This document shows positions 43,504 through 51,225 of a stretch of DNA of 64,000 nt, piece by piece. Location: NCBI GenBank assembly GCA_045656145.1, contig JAZOQP010000015.1, positions 1 to 64,000 on the forward strand, written 5' to 3'. A program made the translations under genes and the position numbers. The stretch is from SIG565 sp045656145 (GTDB lineage: Bacteria; Bacillota; Clostridia; Oscillospirales; Acutalibacteraceae). Position 1 is the stretch's first letter. Each line of letters starts with the position of its first letter. The notes under the pieces are model-generated. The model did no database searches. It saw only the letters and a list, made by a program, of their open reading frames with translations, and had not been told where the DNA came from.

Positions 43504-43550
43504 ATAAATCCGAACACATCACCTATCACGGTAATGAAGTTCGGATTTAT
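43504..43550. repeat. 12-bp inverted repeat beside the right att core
   Basis: ATAAATCCGAAC (43504-43515) and GTTCGGATTTAT (43539-43550) are perfect inverted copies, ending four bases from the core. They could form a terminator or part of a recombinase arm site. Confidence 0.6.
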
Positions 43551-43554
43551 CGCA

Positions 43555-43562
43555 TTTGGCAG
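43555..43562. other. attR core, TTTGGCAG
   Basis: Right copy of the 8-bp core; on the minus strand it includes the encoded CCA end of tRNA-Trp, so the tRNA stays intact after insertion. Confidence 0.75.
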
Positions 43563-43630
43563 GGGTAGAAGGACTCGAACCCTCAAGAACGGTTTTGGAG
43601 ACCGGCATGTTACCATTACATCATACCCCT
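43557..43630 (-). tRNA. tRNA-Trp (CCA)
   Basis: A 74-nt cloverleaf on the minus strand: acceptor AGGGGTA pairs with TACCCCT, anticodon loop CTCCAAA gives CCA, T-arm is GGGTTCGAGTCC, and the CCA end is encoded. The integrated element abuts the 3' end. Confidence 0.95.
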
Positions 43631-43649
43631 AAAAATATTAAGTTTTCTT

Positions 43650-43720
43650 TTTGCTAATAATGGTGGACCAGCAGTTTCGCAAAGAAACCAAAATATTTGC
43701 TAATACTGGTGGACCAGCAG
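43650..43720 (-). repeat. tRNA-tail satellite of the CAU tRNA
   Basis: The 25-base segment at 43696-43720, which contains the 3' end of the CAU tRNA and the flank after it, is repeated at 43650-43674 with a single base change (A/C). Between them lie a GTTTC/GAAAC hairpin and AT-rich DNA. It duplicates the tRNA tail, including CCA, without a complete tRNA. Confidence 0.75.
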
Positions 43721-43783
43721 GGACTCGAACCCCGGACCAACCGGTTATGAGCCGGTTGCTCTAACCAACTGAGCTACTGGTCC
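43707..43783 (-). tRNA. tRNA with CAU anticodon (Ile2 or Met)
   Basis: A 77-nt cloverleaf with acceptor GGACCAG/CTGGTCC, CTCATAA anticodon loop, T-arm GGGGTTCGAGTCCC and encoded CCA. The body resembles the tRNA-Ile2 read as AUA after lysidine modification, but elongator Met cannot be excluded by eye. Confidence 0.9.
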
Positions 43784-43837
43784 GTATCAGCACTAGAATA
43801 TTATAACACAAAATTTCATATTGTCAATAACCGATTT

Positions 43838-45442
43838 TTACTTTTTTGAATTTTGGAGCAAAGTTATACTATCAGCAATTTTTGCAAATATTGGTGCCGC
43901 AACATCCTCCCCGCCCTTAGAATCTTCTATCAAAATCGATACGGCATATTTAGGATTTTCATAAGGGAAAAAGCCGCAAAACCAAGAGTTTTTAATTATA
44001 CTTCCGTTTTTCTTCCATCCTGTTTCGGCGGTAGCGGTTTTCCCTGCCCCCGAAGTTAGTGTTGGTTTAGCGGATTTTCCTGTTCCATACTCAATAACCT
44101 TTTTTAAATCTTCCTTTAAAATATTTGCAGTTTCTTCACTCATTACTCTCACAGGCACCGCCTTTTCGCTTTTTTTCACAACGCCATTTTCAACAACACC
44201 CTCTATAACTGTTTGCTTATAATAAACTCCGCCGTTTGCCACAGCCTCATATAAAGAGAGAATTGCCACAGGGCTTAAAAGAAGTTTACCCTGACCAATG
44301 CTCAAATTAACAAGGCTTCTCACATTTCCATCTAATTCGCTCTTTTTAGGCAGACTTCCCGAAAGCATCATACCCTTTGCTATTTCATAATTAGTTCCAA
44401 ATCTTAATGATGAAGCCATATTATATATGCTTCCCGCTCCAAGTTTTATCGCAATATTATAAAAAAACGAGTTGCAAGAGAATGCCAATGCATCCGTTCT
44501 ATTCACTACGCCATGCCCCGAAAGATTATGGCAATGGAAAGAATGCCCTGAAATTTTATTTGTTCCTGTACAATTTATTATTTGATTTTTATATTTCCCG
44601 CTTTCTATTAAAGCCGCCGCAACGCTAGGTTTAAAAACCGAGCCAACATTATAAGCCGAAATACATTTATTAAGAAGCGGAGAATTATCGGCATTTAAAA
44701 AAGCCGCAACATTTGTTGCATCAAATTCGGGAACGCTAACCATTGCCCTTATTTTGCCTGTTCCAATCTCGGTTATTACCATAGCGCCGCTTGAAACATT
44801 ACCCATTGAGGCTGCAGCCAAACGCTGAATATCAGAATCAATTGTAAGGCTAATGCCACTATTTATGACGCTTTCATCAAAATCTTCACTAATTTCCGCG
44901 CCACCTAAAATGTTGCCAAGCCCATCTTTAGCAATCAAAACGGTATGTTTTTTATTACTATATAAAATATCATCATACGCTTTTTGAATGCCCGCAACTC
45001 CCTTCGAATCAACATCCAAATAACCTATAAGTTGCGGACAAACAAGATCTTTAGAAGTGTTAATATAAACCTTTGTGCAAAAAACCCCAAAGGCATCAAT
45101 AGGCTTCTCAACCGTTACACTAACAGGAGTTCCTTTTTTAAGTGAATTTAAAACATAGCTTTTAGTTTCCTCATCCTTAATGCTTGAAGCCGCCGTTACC
45201 GCAGTTTCGGTGGGGGTAAAAACCGCCACTATTTTAGTGTCATTATTAGTTATTGGTAACATATTTGTATCAAAAATAGTTCCTCTTAAATCAGATAAAT
45301 TAAGTTTATAAGAATTCGATTTTGCCGCCGTTTCGCTATATCCTGAACCATTAATAAGGAAAATTCTTGTTATTCCTATAAAAAACAAAACTATAATAAA
45401 ACAAAAACCAATTATTATTCTTTCTCCGCTTTTCTTAAACAT
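43838..45442 (-). CDS. Class B penicillin-binding protein
   Basis: The 534-residue transpeptidase has one N-terminal membrane helix (IIIGFCFIIVLFFIGITRIF), a dimerisation domain, and a transpeptidase domain with SVFKP (active-site Ser), SCN (FSCNSFF) and KTATAETG in place of the usual KTG. It belongs to the FtsI/SpoVD/PBP2 group by pattern, but this locus has no other cell-division or sporulation wall gene except mltG nearby. ATG 45442 follows AAGGGTGG, which lies inside a hairpin. Confidence 0.88.
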   Translation of the reverse strand: MFKKSGERIIIGFCFIIVLFFIGITRIFLINGSGYSETAAKSNSYKLNLSDLRGTIFDTNMLPITNNDTKIVAVFTPTETAVTAASSIKDEETKSYVLNSLKKGTPVSVTVEKPIDAFGVFCTKVYINTSKDLVCPQLIGYLDVDSKGVAGIQKAYDDILYSNKKHTVLIAKDGLGNILGGAEISEDFDESVINSGISLTIDSDIQRLAAASMGNVSSGAMVITEIGTGKIRAMVSVPEFDATNVAAFLNADNSPLLNKCISAYNVGSVFKPSVAAALIESGKYKNQIINCTGTNKISGHSFHCHNLSGHGVVNRTDALAFSCNSFFYNIAIKLGAGSIYNMASSLRFGTNYEIAKGMMLSGSLPKKSELDGNVRSLVNLSIGQGKLLLSPVAILSLYEAVANGGVYYKQTVIEGVVENGVVKKSEKAVPVRVMSEETANILKEDLKKVIEYGTGKSAKPTLTSGAGKTATAETGWKKNGSIIKNSWFCGFFPYENPKYAVSILIEDSKGGEDVAAPIFAKIADSITLLQNSKK

Positions 45443-45445
45443 AAA

Positions 45446-45479
45446 AACCACCCTTAATATTATTGACTTAAGGGTGGTT
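45446..45479 (-). terminator. Hairpin covering the PBP ribosome site
   Basis: AACCACCCTTAA and TTAAGGGTGGTT are perfect 12-bp arms, followed on the minus strand by TTTATG. The second arm contains the ribosome site of the PBP gene, so the hairpin could act as a terminator of the U32 gene or hide the ribosome site. Confidence 0.6.
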
Positions 45480-45490
45480 TATAAATCATA

Positions 45491-46729
45491 TTAAATTGAC
45501 TTTATTCTAAGTAATGAGCCTTTTTTTATTGGACGCTCAAATGGGATTTTAACCATCATCATTGGGCTTGGAGCCGACTCAATCGCCTCATTCTTTTCAT
45601 TATAAAGTTCATTTGCCATAACGGCGAATGGCGCTGAGCCCGGTTCTAAGCAATCAAATTCCTGACCAATTAAAAATTTGTTTTTAAGGGTTGCAATAAT
45701 TTTGCCATCCTCATATCCATCAACCACAGCAGCAACGCTATAATCTCGAATGTATCCTGCATCCTTATAGGTTTGGGAATTTTCGGATTTGCCGAAATAA
45801 AAACCTGTTGAATAGGTGCGATGGCTAATTTTATTTAATTCCTCAGTAACCCAAGCCGGTAAAACCCAATCGTCCCCTGCATTTTTAAGAGAGTCTACTG
45901 CGGCGCGATAAGCATTTGTTACAACCGCAACATAATAATGAGATTTTGCTCTGCCCTCAATTTTAATGCTATCTATGCCCGCTTCACACATCTGCCTTAA
46001 ATGCTCCGCCATACATAAATCGTTTGCATTTAATATATAAGTGCCTTTATCGGTTTCGGTAATATCGAAATATTGACCGGGGCGCTTTTCCTCCATTAGA
46101 GAATAACTCCAGCGGCAAGGCTGAGCGCAATCTCCCCTGTTGGCATCACGGCCTGTCATATAACTTGAAAGAAGGCACCTTGCAGAAAACGAGACACACA
46201 TTGCGCCATGAACAAAGGCTTCAATCTCTAAATCTTTAGGGGTTTTAGCCCTTATTTCCGCAATTTCCGAAAGCGATAATTCCCTTGCTAAAACAATTCT
46301 CTTAGCGCCCATATTATAAAGGGAATTTGCAGTTAGATAATTAACAATTCCCGATTGAACAGACGCATGAAGTTCGCAATTAGGAGCATATTTTTTAACA
46401 AGCTCCATTGTTCCTATATCAGCAGCAATTATGGCATCGGCGCCAATATCGTTAAGGTAAGTAAGAAACTCGGGAAGTCTTGGAATTTCATCATTATGCG
46501 GCAAAGTGTTACAGGTTACATGAACCTTTACACCTTTAGCATGAGCATACTCTATTCCCTCTTTTAATTCTTCTTTCGAAAAATTAGCCGCAGCGGTCCT
46601 CATTCCAAACTCTTCGCCCGCCAAATAAACAGCATCGGCTCCATAATCCACCGCTGCTTTTAGTCTTACCAAATCTCCTGCGGGGCAAAGAAGCTCAGGA
46701 AGTTTAAATTGATTAATCGAAGTATTCAT
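45491..46729 (-). CDS. Peptidase U32 family protein
   Basis: The 412-residue protein has the U32 signature in its first half: LLCPAGDLVRLKAAVDYGAD, ELHASVQSGIVN and the catalytic-type EAFVHGAMCVSFSARCLLSS. Members such as RlhA/YegQ act in rRNA or tRNA hydroxylation, others were described as proteases. Cysteines CAQPCRW and CEAGIDSIKIEGR may ligate a cluster. Its start overlaps mltG by 17 bases. Confidence 0.9.
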   Translation of the reverse strand: MNTSINQFKLPELLCPAGDLVRLKAAVDYGADAVYLAGEEFGMRTAAANFSKEELKEGIEYAHAKGVKVHVTCNTLPHNDEIPRLPEFLTYLNDIGADAIIAADIGTMELVKKYAPNCELHASVQSGIVNYLTANSLYNMGAKRIVLARELSLSEIAEIRAKTPKDLEIEAFVHGAMCVSFSARCLLSSYMTGRDANRGDCAQPCRWSYSLMEEKRPGQYFDITETDKGTYILNANDLCMAEHLRQMCEAGIDSIKIEGRAKSHYYVAVVTNAYRAAVDSLKNAGDDWVLPAWVTEELNKISHRTYSTGFYFGKSENSQTYKDAGYIRDYSVAAVVDGYEDGKIIATLKNKFLIGQEFDCLEPGSAPFAVMANELYNEKNEAIESAPSPMMMVKIPFERPIKKGSLLRIKSI

Positions 46730-47834
46730 AAATCCAATTTTTATCCTTTTTTAAACGGTTAATCGTAACATTTTGCTCAGCTAAGGTTTTATGGAAATAA
46801 AATTTACCTGTGCTATCGGTTACGAAATAATAATAAGGTGAGTTTTCCAGAGGATTAAGCACAGCATTAATAGCCGCAATACCGGGAGAACATAGTGGTC
46901 CCGGCGGCAAACCCTTAACATTATAGGTGTTATATCTTCCGTCATCCTTTTTAAAGGAATCACCATAATAACAGGTTGGAGAAGAGCCGAGTGTTGAAAA
47001 CTCTGCTTTATTATTAAGGCGGTTATAAAATACTGCGGCTACTCCCGGCATATCGGTGGTGTTAAGCCCCGATTCCATCTGAACAATGGAGGCCAAGGTT
47101 AAAACCTCATTCATGGTCATACCCCTAGCCTGCGCCTTTTGGTACATCTCCTCGGTTATTCTCTTTTCACTTTCCTTAATCATCTTTTCAACAGCCAAAA
47201 CCGCGCATTCCTTTGAATCATAGGAATAGAAATTATAGGTTTCGGGGAAAAGATAACCCTCAAGGCCATAATAAGTTTTGGTTGGATTAGCATTTGATAA
47301 AAGTTCGCCCTTATATTCAACCTTATCTAAGGCCGCCAGAAAATCACTTTTTTTGCAAACTCCTGCATTCTCAAGCAATGTTGCAATACCGGGAACAGTT
47401 ACATCGTTGCCGTTTACATTCTTGGTATAGTCGTTAATACCTGTACCCTCAGGAATAACAACAGTTACTGTTTCAGCCTTTTGACCTTCGTTCATAAGCT
47501 TTGCGGCCAAATCATTATATCCTATTTCATTATTAAAGGAGTAAACACCATATGAATACTTTCCATCAAATCCCTTTAATTTTGAGAAAACTCTGAAGGC
47601 AAGTTCATTACCTATAGCGCCACTTTCTTTAAGGCGGGTTGCAATTTGCGAGGTTGACATTCCCTTTTCAATTTCAACAACGCACTTAACTCCGCGCCCC
47701 GGACCAATGCCCAAATATTCAGCAGTACCTATAATTATTACCGAAGAAACGAGCACTGCAGCTACAACTATTGACACTATCCATATAACAATTTTAAGCC
47801 ATGAAGGCATCTTCGTTTTTTTAGCTCTACTCAT
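46713..47834 (-). CDS. mltG: Endolytic murein transglycosylase MltG
   Basis: The 373-residue protein has an N-terminal membrane helix (IVIWIVSIVVAAVLVSSVII), a LysM-like segment, and the YceG domain with LEGYLFPETYNF and LASIVQMESG containing the catalytic glutamate; PTCYYG and GLPPGPLCSPG follow. It cleaves nascent glycan strands. It is next to thyX/tmk and the PBP on the same strand. Confidence 0.94.
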   Translation of the reverse strand: MSRAKKTKMPSWLKIVIWIVSIVVAAVLVSSVIIIGTAEYLGIGPGRGVKCVVEIEKGMSTSQIATRLKESGAIGNELAFRVFSKLKGFDGKYSYGVYSFNNEIGYNDLAAKLMNEGQKAETVTVVIPEGTGINDYTKNVNGNDVTVPGIATLLENAGVCKKSDFLAALDKVEYKGELLSNANPTKTYYGLEGYLFPETYNFYSYDSKECAVLAVEKMIKESEKRITEEMYQKAQARGMTMNEVLTLASIVQMESGLNTTDMPGVAAVFYNRLNNKAEFSTLGSSPTCYYGDSFKKDDGRYNTYNVKGLPPGPLCSPGIAAINAVLNPLENSPYYYFVTDSTGKFYFHKTLAEQNVTINRLKKDKNWIYEYFD

Positions 47835-47838
47835 GATT

Positions 47839-48390
47839 TCACCTTATATTGTATTGCATAACACCTTTTAAGCGCGTAGATTTTTCTTTCGAGCCTAAAA
47901 GATAATCAACTATCTCAAAACCAAACTCCGAAGCAACACCTGCGCCTGCGGCGGTAATAATATTTTCGCATTTAACCACATAAGCATCAGGCTCTATCTT
48001 AGCATCGGTAAGTTCATTTTCAAAACCCGGATAACACACCGCGCATTTATTAAATAATAGTCCTAAATTTCCAAGGATTATTGGAGCAGCGCAAATAGCG
48101 GCAATAAGTTTCTTTTGCTCATTAGCAAAAAGAATGGCCTTTTCTACGCGTTTATCGGATTTAAGATTTAATGTTCCGGGCATTCCACCGGGAAGAATAA
48201 CTGCAGTAATATCATTGTAATCGATTTCATCGGCAGTAATATCAGCTATAACAGGAACCGAATGAGCGCCTGTTACTGTTTTACCTGTAACACCAACGGT
48301 TTTAACCTCTATTTCGGCTCTTCTTAAAATATCAAGTGGAGTTAAAGCCTCCATCTCCTCAAATCCATCGGCTAACATTAAATATACCAT
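47839..48390 (-). CDS. DJ-1/PfpI family protein
   Basis: The 183-residue protein has the nucleophile elbow AAICAAP (Cys near residue 98), GFEEMEALTP near the N-terminus and LPGGMPGTLNLKSD. This matches the YajL/DJ-1 group. Chaperone, deglycase and glyoxalase activities have been reported for the family; which applies is unknown. It overlaps tmk by one base. Confidence 0.9.
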   Translation of the reverse strand: MVYLMLADGFEEMEALTPLDILRRAEIEVKTVGVTGKTVTGAHSVPVIADITADEIDYNDITAVILPGGMPGTLNLKSDKRVEKAILFANEQKKLIAAICAAPIILGNLGLLFNKCAVCYPGFENELTDAKIEPDAYVVKCENIITAAGAGVASEFGFEIVDYLLGSKEKSTRLKGVMQYNIR

Positions 48391-49052
48391 TAAAACAACT
48401 CCATTACCTTTTCTAAAATATCATTTGAAATATCCTCTATTGTTCTGGGCTCGCCTTTTTCAGCGCAATTTATTATCTGCCATTTTGAATAATTAGCTGT
48501 GAAAATAGCTGATTCACGGCAATGGTTAAGATATTCCAAATCCTTCTCGTGTATATCCTTTTTGCTTTCATCGCCCTCATATCTATTTCCCAAAAGTTTT
48601 TGGGAAACCTCAATCGGCATATCAAGGAAGATAACCATATCCGGCTTTGGAATTCCGATTTTGTTATACTCAAAATCATAAAGCCAGGATAAAAACTCCT
48701 CCCAACATGAGCTATTTAGTTTAGATGCTTGATGAATAGCATTAGAGGTTGTGTATCTCCCTGCAACAACGGTACCGCCTTTATTATAAAAATCTCCCCA
48801 ATTCATTTTAAATGAGGCAAAGCGGTCAACCGCGTAAAAAGAAGATGCGGCAAAGGCATTTACATCCCCCGGTTTACTTCCGAATTTACCACCTAAGTAC
48901 ATTTTTATAAGGGCGCTTGAATCACTTTCATAATCAGGAAAAGATACACTCTTAACATCTATTCCCTTTTCGGCTAATTTTTTAGGCAACAATTCAAGCT
49001 GGGTTGATTTTCCGCAACCATCAAGTCCCTCAATAACTATAAGTTTACCCAT
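48390..49052 (-). CDS. tmk: Thymidylate kinase
   Basis: Tmk phosphorylates dTMP to dTDP. The 220 residues have the P-loop EGLDGCGKSTQ, the DRFASF/RYTTSNA motif and lid-like RYEGDESKKD. It follows thyX by four bases, giving a dTMP synthesis-phosphorylation pair. Confidence 0.93.
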   Translation of the reverse strand: MGKLIVIEGLDGCGKSTQLELLPKKLAEKGIDVKSVSFPDYESDSSALIKMYLGGKFGSKPGDVNAFAASSFYAVDRFASFKMNWGDFYNKGGTVVAGRYTTSNAIHQASKLNSSCWEEFLSWLYDFEYNKIGIPKPDMVIFLDMPIEVSQKLLGNRYEGDESKKDIHEKDLEYLNHCRESAIFTANYSKWQIINCAEKGEPRTIEDISNDILEKVMELF

Positions 49053-49056
49053 ATTA

Positions 49057-49830
49057 TTAATCTCCGTTTTTAAGGTTTAAGTAATATTCGCGCATCTCTT
49101 TAATTTTTCCGCAGGTCATTTTACCTTCAGGGCAGGCACCTGCAACACAGGAGGGTCCTGCATTTTTAAAGATGTTGGGTGCTACTTCACTTACTAATTT
49201 AAGCATTTGATTTGCAACATCCTGAATTTCCCACTGAGCGCGGTTACAACAACGATGTCTAAAGAAATTGAGCAGACTTCTTGCATTCATTGTGAGCACC
49301 ATTTTGGTTTCACAGGCATTCGGTAAAACAAAGCGAGCATCCTCAATTGCCTTTTTCTCTGCCATTCTCTCAGCGGTTTTTTCATCCTTACCGCCATTTA
49401 AAAAATCTTTTTTATGCTTTTCCTTTAAAATTGCAGTTAGTTCATCATAGCGGCGTTGGTCTTCCTCCATTGCCTCTTTGAAAAGTTCAAGTGCCTTTTC
49501 ATTTGCAGCAATTTCGGGCGGTGTTACATATTCGAAATGGGCCTCGGCAACATAGCGCTGACTTTGAACCGAAAATGAAGCCATTCTATGCCTTGTAATC
49601 TGAGCAAGCAATGCTCTGGACACGCCTTCAATACCAAAGGTAAAGCTCGCATGTTCAATAGGACTTTCATGGCCGATTTCGGCAAGCATCTCAACGAATG
49701 AAGATACCTTTTCATCGGTAAGACCATCCTTAATATTTTCTATTGTTGCGGGGCTGTAGCAGAGCTTAGCAGCGCATGCCACGGTGCGCTCAGGGTCGCG
49801 TGTGTAGTTTAGTAAAGTAACCTTTGCCAT
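49057..49830 (-). CDS. thyX: Flavin-dependent thymidylate synthase ThyX
   Basis: ThyX makes dTMP from dUMP with FAD and methylene-tetrahydrofolate. The signature RHRMASFSVQSQRYV lies near residue 78. Conserved RSLLNFFRHRC...AQWEI is the second FAD/dUMP region. The 257 residues have a C-terminal cysteine-rich extension (CVAGACPEGKMTCGK) found in many clostridial members. Confidence 0.95.
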   Translation of the reverse strand: MAKVTLLNYTRDPERTVACAAKLCYSPATIENIKDGLTDEKVSSFVEMLAEIGHESPIEHASFTFGIEGVSRALLAQITRHRMASFSVQSQRYVAEAHFEYVTPPEIAANEKALELFKEAMEEDQRRYDELTAILKEKHKKDFLNGGKDEKTAERMAEKKAIEDARFVLPNACETKMVLTMNARSLLNFFRHRCCNRAQWEIQDVANQMLKLVSEVAPNIFKNAGPSCVAGACPEGKMTCGKIKEMREYYLNLKNGD

Positions 49831-50005
49831 AATAACACTCCTAGCAAATATAATATATCTATTGTATTATAACAAATATAATTGCGCTTGTAAATTAAAA
49901 AATTATTAAGAATCTTAAATTTTTTGTAAAAAAGTCTTTTTTTATGAAGAATTATGTGTTATTATATATATAACAATAAAATATTTTCAGGGAGTTGGAT
50001 TTTTT

Positions 50006-51133
50006 ATGTCATGTGTTGATTTCAAACATACCCCGTATGGCGACCTCGCCATCATCAGTATGCGCGGCTGTGAGGACATTTCTTCAAAGATGGATTATTA
50101 TCTAAAGCAATGGAGAAATTCGAGTGATGAAGATTCATTCGTTATCCCAGCAAACTGCCCCCGTTTTGGTACAGGCGAAGCTAAAGGTGTTCTTAATCAT
50201 ACCGCTCGCGGTCTTGATGCTTACATTATTTGCGACTGCTTTAATCACGGCGTTACATACAAAATGTATGGCAAAACCGTACCTATGAGTCCGGATGACC
50301 ATTATCAAGATTTAAAGCGCGTTATTGCAGCTTTCGGCGGTAAGGCTCGCAGAATCACAGTTATTATGCCTATGCTTTATGAAGGCAGACAGCATAGAAG
50401 AACCAAGAGAGAATCTATGGACTGCGCTATTGCTCTTCAGGAGCTTATTGCAATGGGCGTTAAAAACATTATTACCTTTGATGCTCATGACCCTCGTGTT
50501 CAAAACGCTATTCCGCTTGATGGATTTGATAATGTTCAGGCGGCTTACCAGATGATAAAATCTTTACTCCGTTCAGTTCCCGATATTAAACTTGACCGCG
50601 ACCATACAATGATTGTATCCCCCGATGAAGGTGGTATGGGAAGATGTATTTATTATTCTTCCGTTTTAGGCCTAGACCTTGGTATGTTCTATAAGAGAAG
50701 AAATTATTCCATCGTTGTAAATGGTAAAAACCCCATTGAAGCACACGAATTCTTAGGCGCTGATGTTAAGGGCAAGGACCTCATCTTAGTTGATGATATG
50801 ATCGCTTCCGGCGAATCAATGCTTGATATTGCTGAGAAATTAAAAGAACGCGGTGCAAACCGTATCTTCATCTTCTCAACATTTGGTCTATTCGTTGAGG
50901 GTTACGATAAGTTTGATGAATATTACAAGAATGGCTATATAGATAAGATTTTCACAACCAACCTTATCTATAACGAGCCCGAGCTTTTATCAAAGCCTTG
51001 GTATTGCAATGTTAATATGTCAAAATACATTGCTTTGCTTATCGACACATTAAACCTCGATAACTCAATCAGCAAGCTTTTAGACCCTGCTGACAGAATT
51101 AAAAAGGTTGTTGAAGAATACAACAAGAAATAA
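50006..51133 (+). CDS. Ribose-phosphate pyrophosphokinase-like protein
   Basis: The 375-residue protein is a PRPP synthetase homologue: MPMLYEGRQHRRTKRES, FDAHDPRVQNAIP, IVSPDEGGMGR and PRPP-binding loop LVDDMIASGESM. It is longer than canonical Prs (about 315) because of an N-terminal extension and a C-terminal tail. Both functional enzyme and regulatory paralogue are possible, but all substrate loops look intact. Confidence 0.85.
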   Translation: MSCVDFKHTPYGDLAIISMRGCEDISSKMDYYLKQWRNSSDEDSFVIPANCPRFGTGEAKGVLNHTARGLDAYIICDCFNHGVTYKMYGKTVPMSPDDHYQDLKRVIAAFGGKARRITVIMPMLYEGRQHRRTKRESMDCAIALQELIAMGVKNIITFDAHDPRVQNAIPLDGFDNVQAAYQMIKSLLRSVPDIKLDRDHTMIVSPDEGGMGRCIYYSSVLGLDLGMFYKRRNYSIVVNGKNPIEAHEFLGADVKGKDLILVDDMIASGESMLDIAEKLKERGANRIFIFSTFGLFVEGYDKFDEYYKNGYIDKIFTTNLIYNEPELLSKPWYCNVNMSKYIALLIDTLNLDNSISKLLDPADRIKKVVEEYNKK

Positions 51134-51139
51134 TAACTA

Positions 51140-51167
51140 AACGGACTCTTATGAGTCCGTTTTTTAT
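51140..51167 (+). terminator. Terminator of the PRPP synthetase gene
   Basis: ACGGACTC and GAGTCCGT pair across TTAT, followed by TTTTTATT; the galT promoter begins immediately after. Confidence 0.8.
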
Positions 51168-51195
51168 TGACAATAAACGCTTATAACTATATAAT
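51167..51195 (+). promoter_or_regulatory. galT promoter
   Basis: TTGACA (51167-51172) and TATAAT (51190-51195), both perfect, with a 17-bp spacer, 31 bases before the galT start. Confidence 0.75.
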
Positions 51196-51225
51196 ATTAT
51201 TAAATAATGTTAAGGAAATGATAAT

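Larger units (their letters stand above)
21900..43562. mobile_element. Integrative mobilizable element carrying an NRPS operon
   Basis: The element runs between two copies of TTTGGCAG, at 21900-21907 and 43555-43562. A large serine recombinase lies at the left end, and RepA-like, MobC and relaxase genes lie towards the right. Joining the two flanks across one core restores a satellite terminator followed directly by tRNA-Trp; the same junction is preserved intact in the neighbouring repeat copy at 21690-21718. The element is about 21.66 kb and leaves tRNA-Trp complete. No type IV secretion genes are present, so transfer would need a helper. Limits are inferred from sequence identity, not observed excision. 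Confidence 0.85.
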
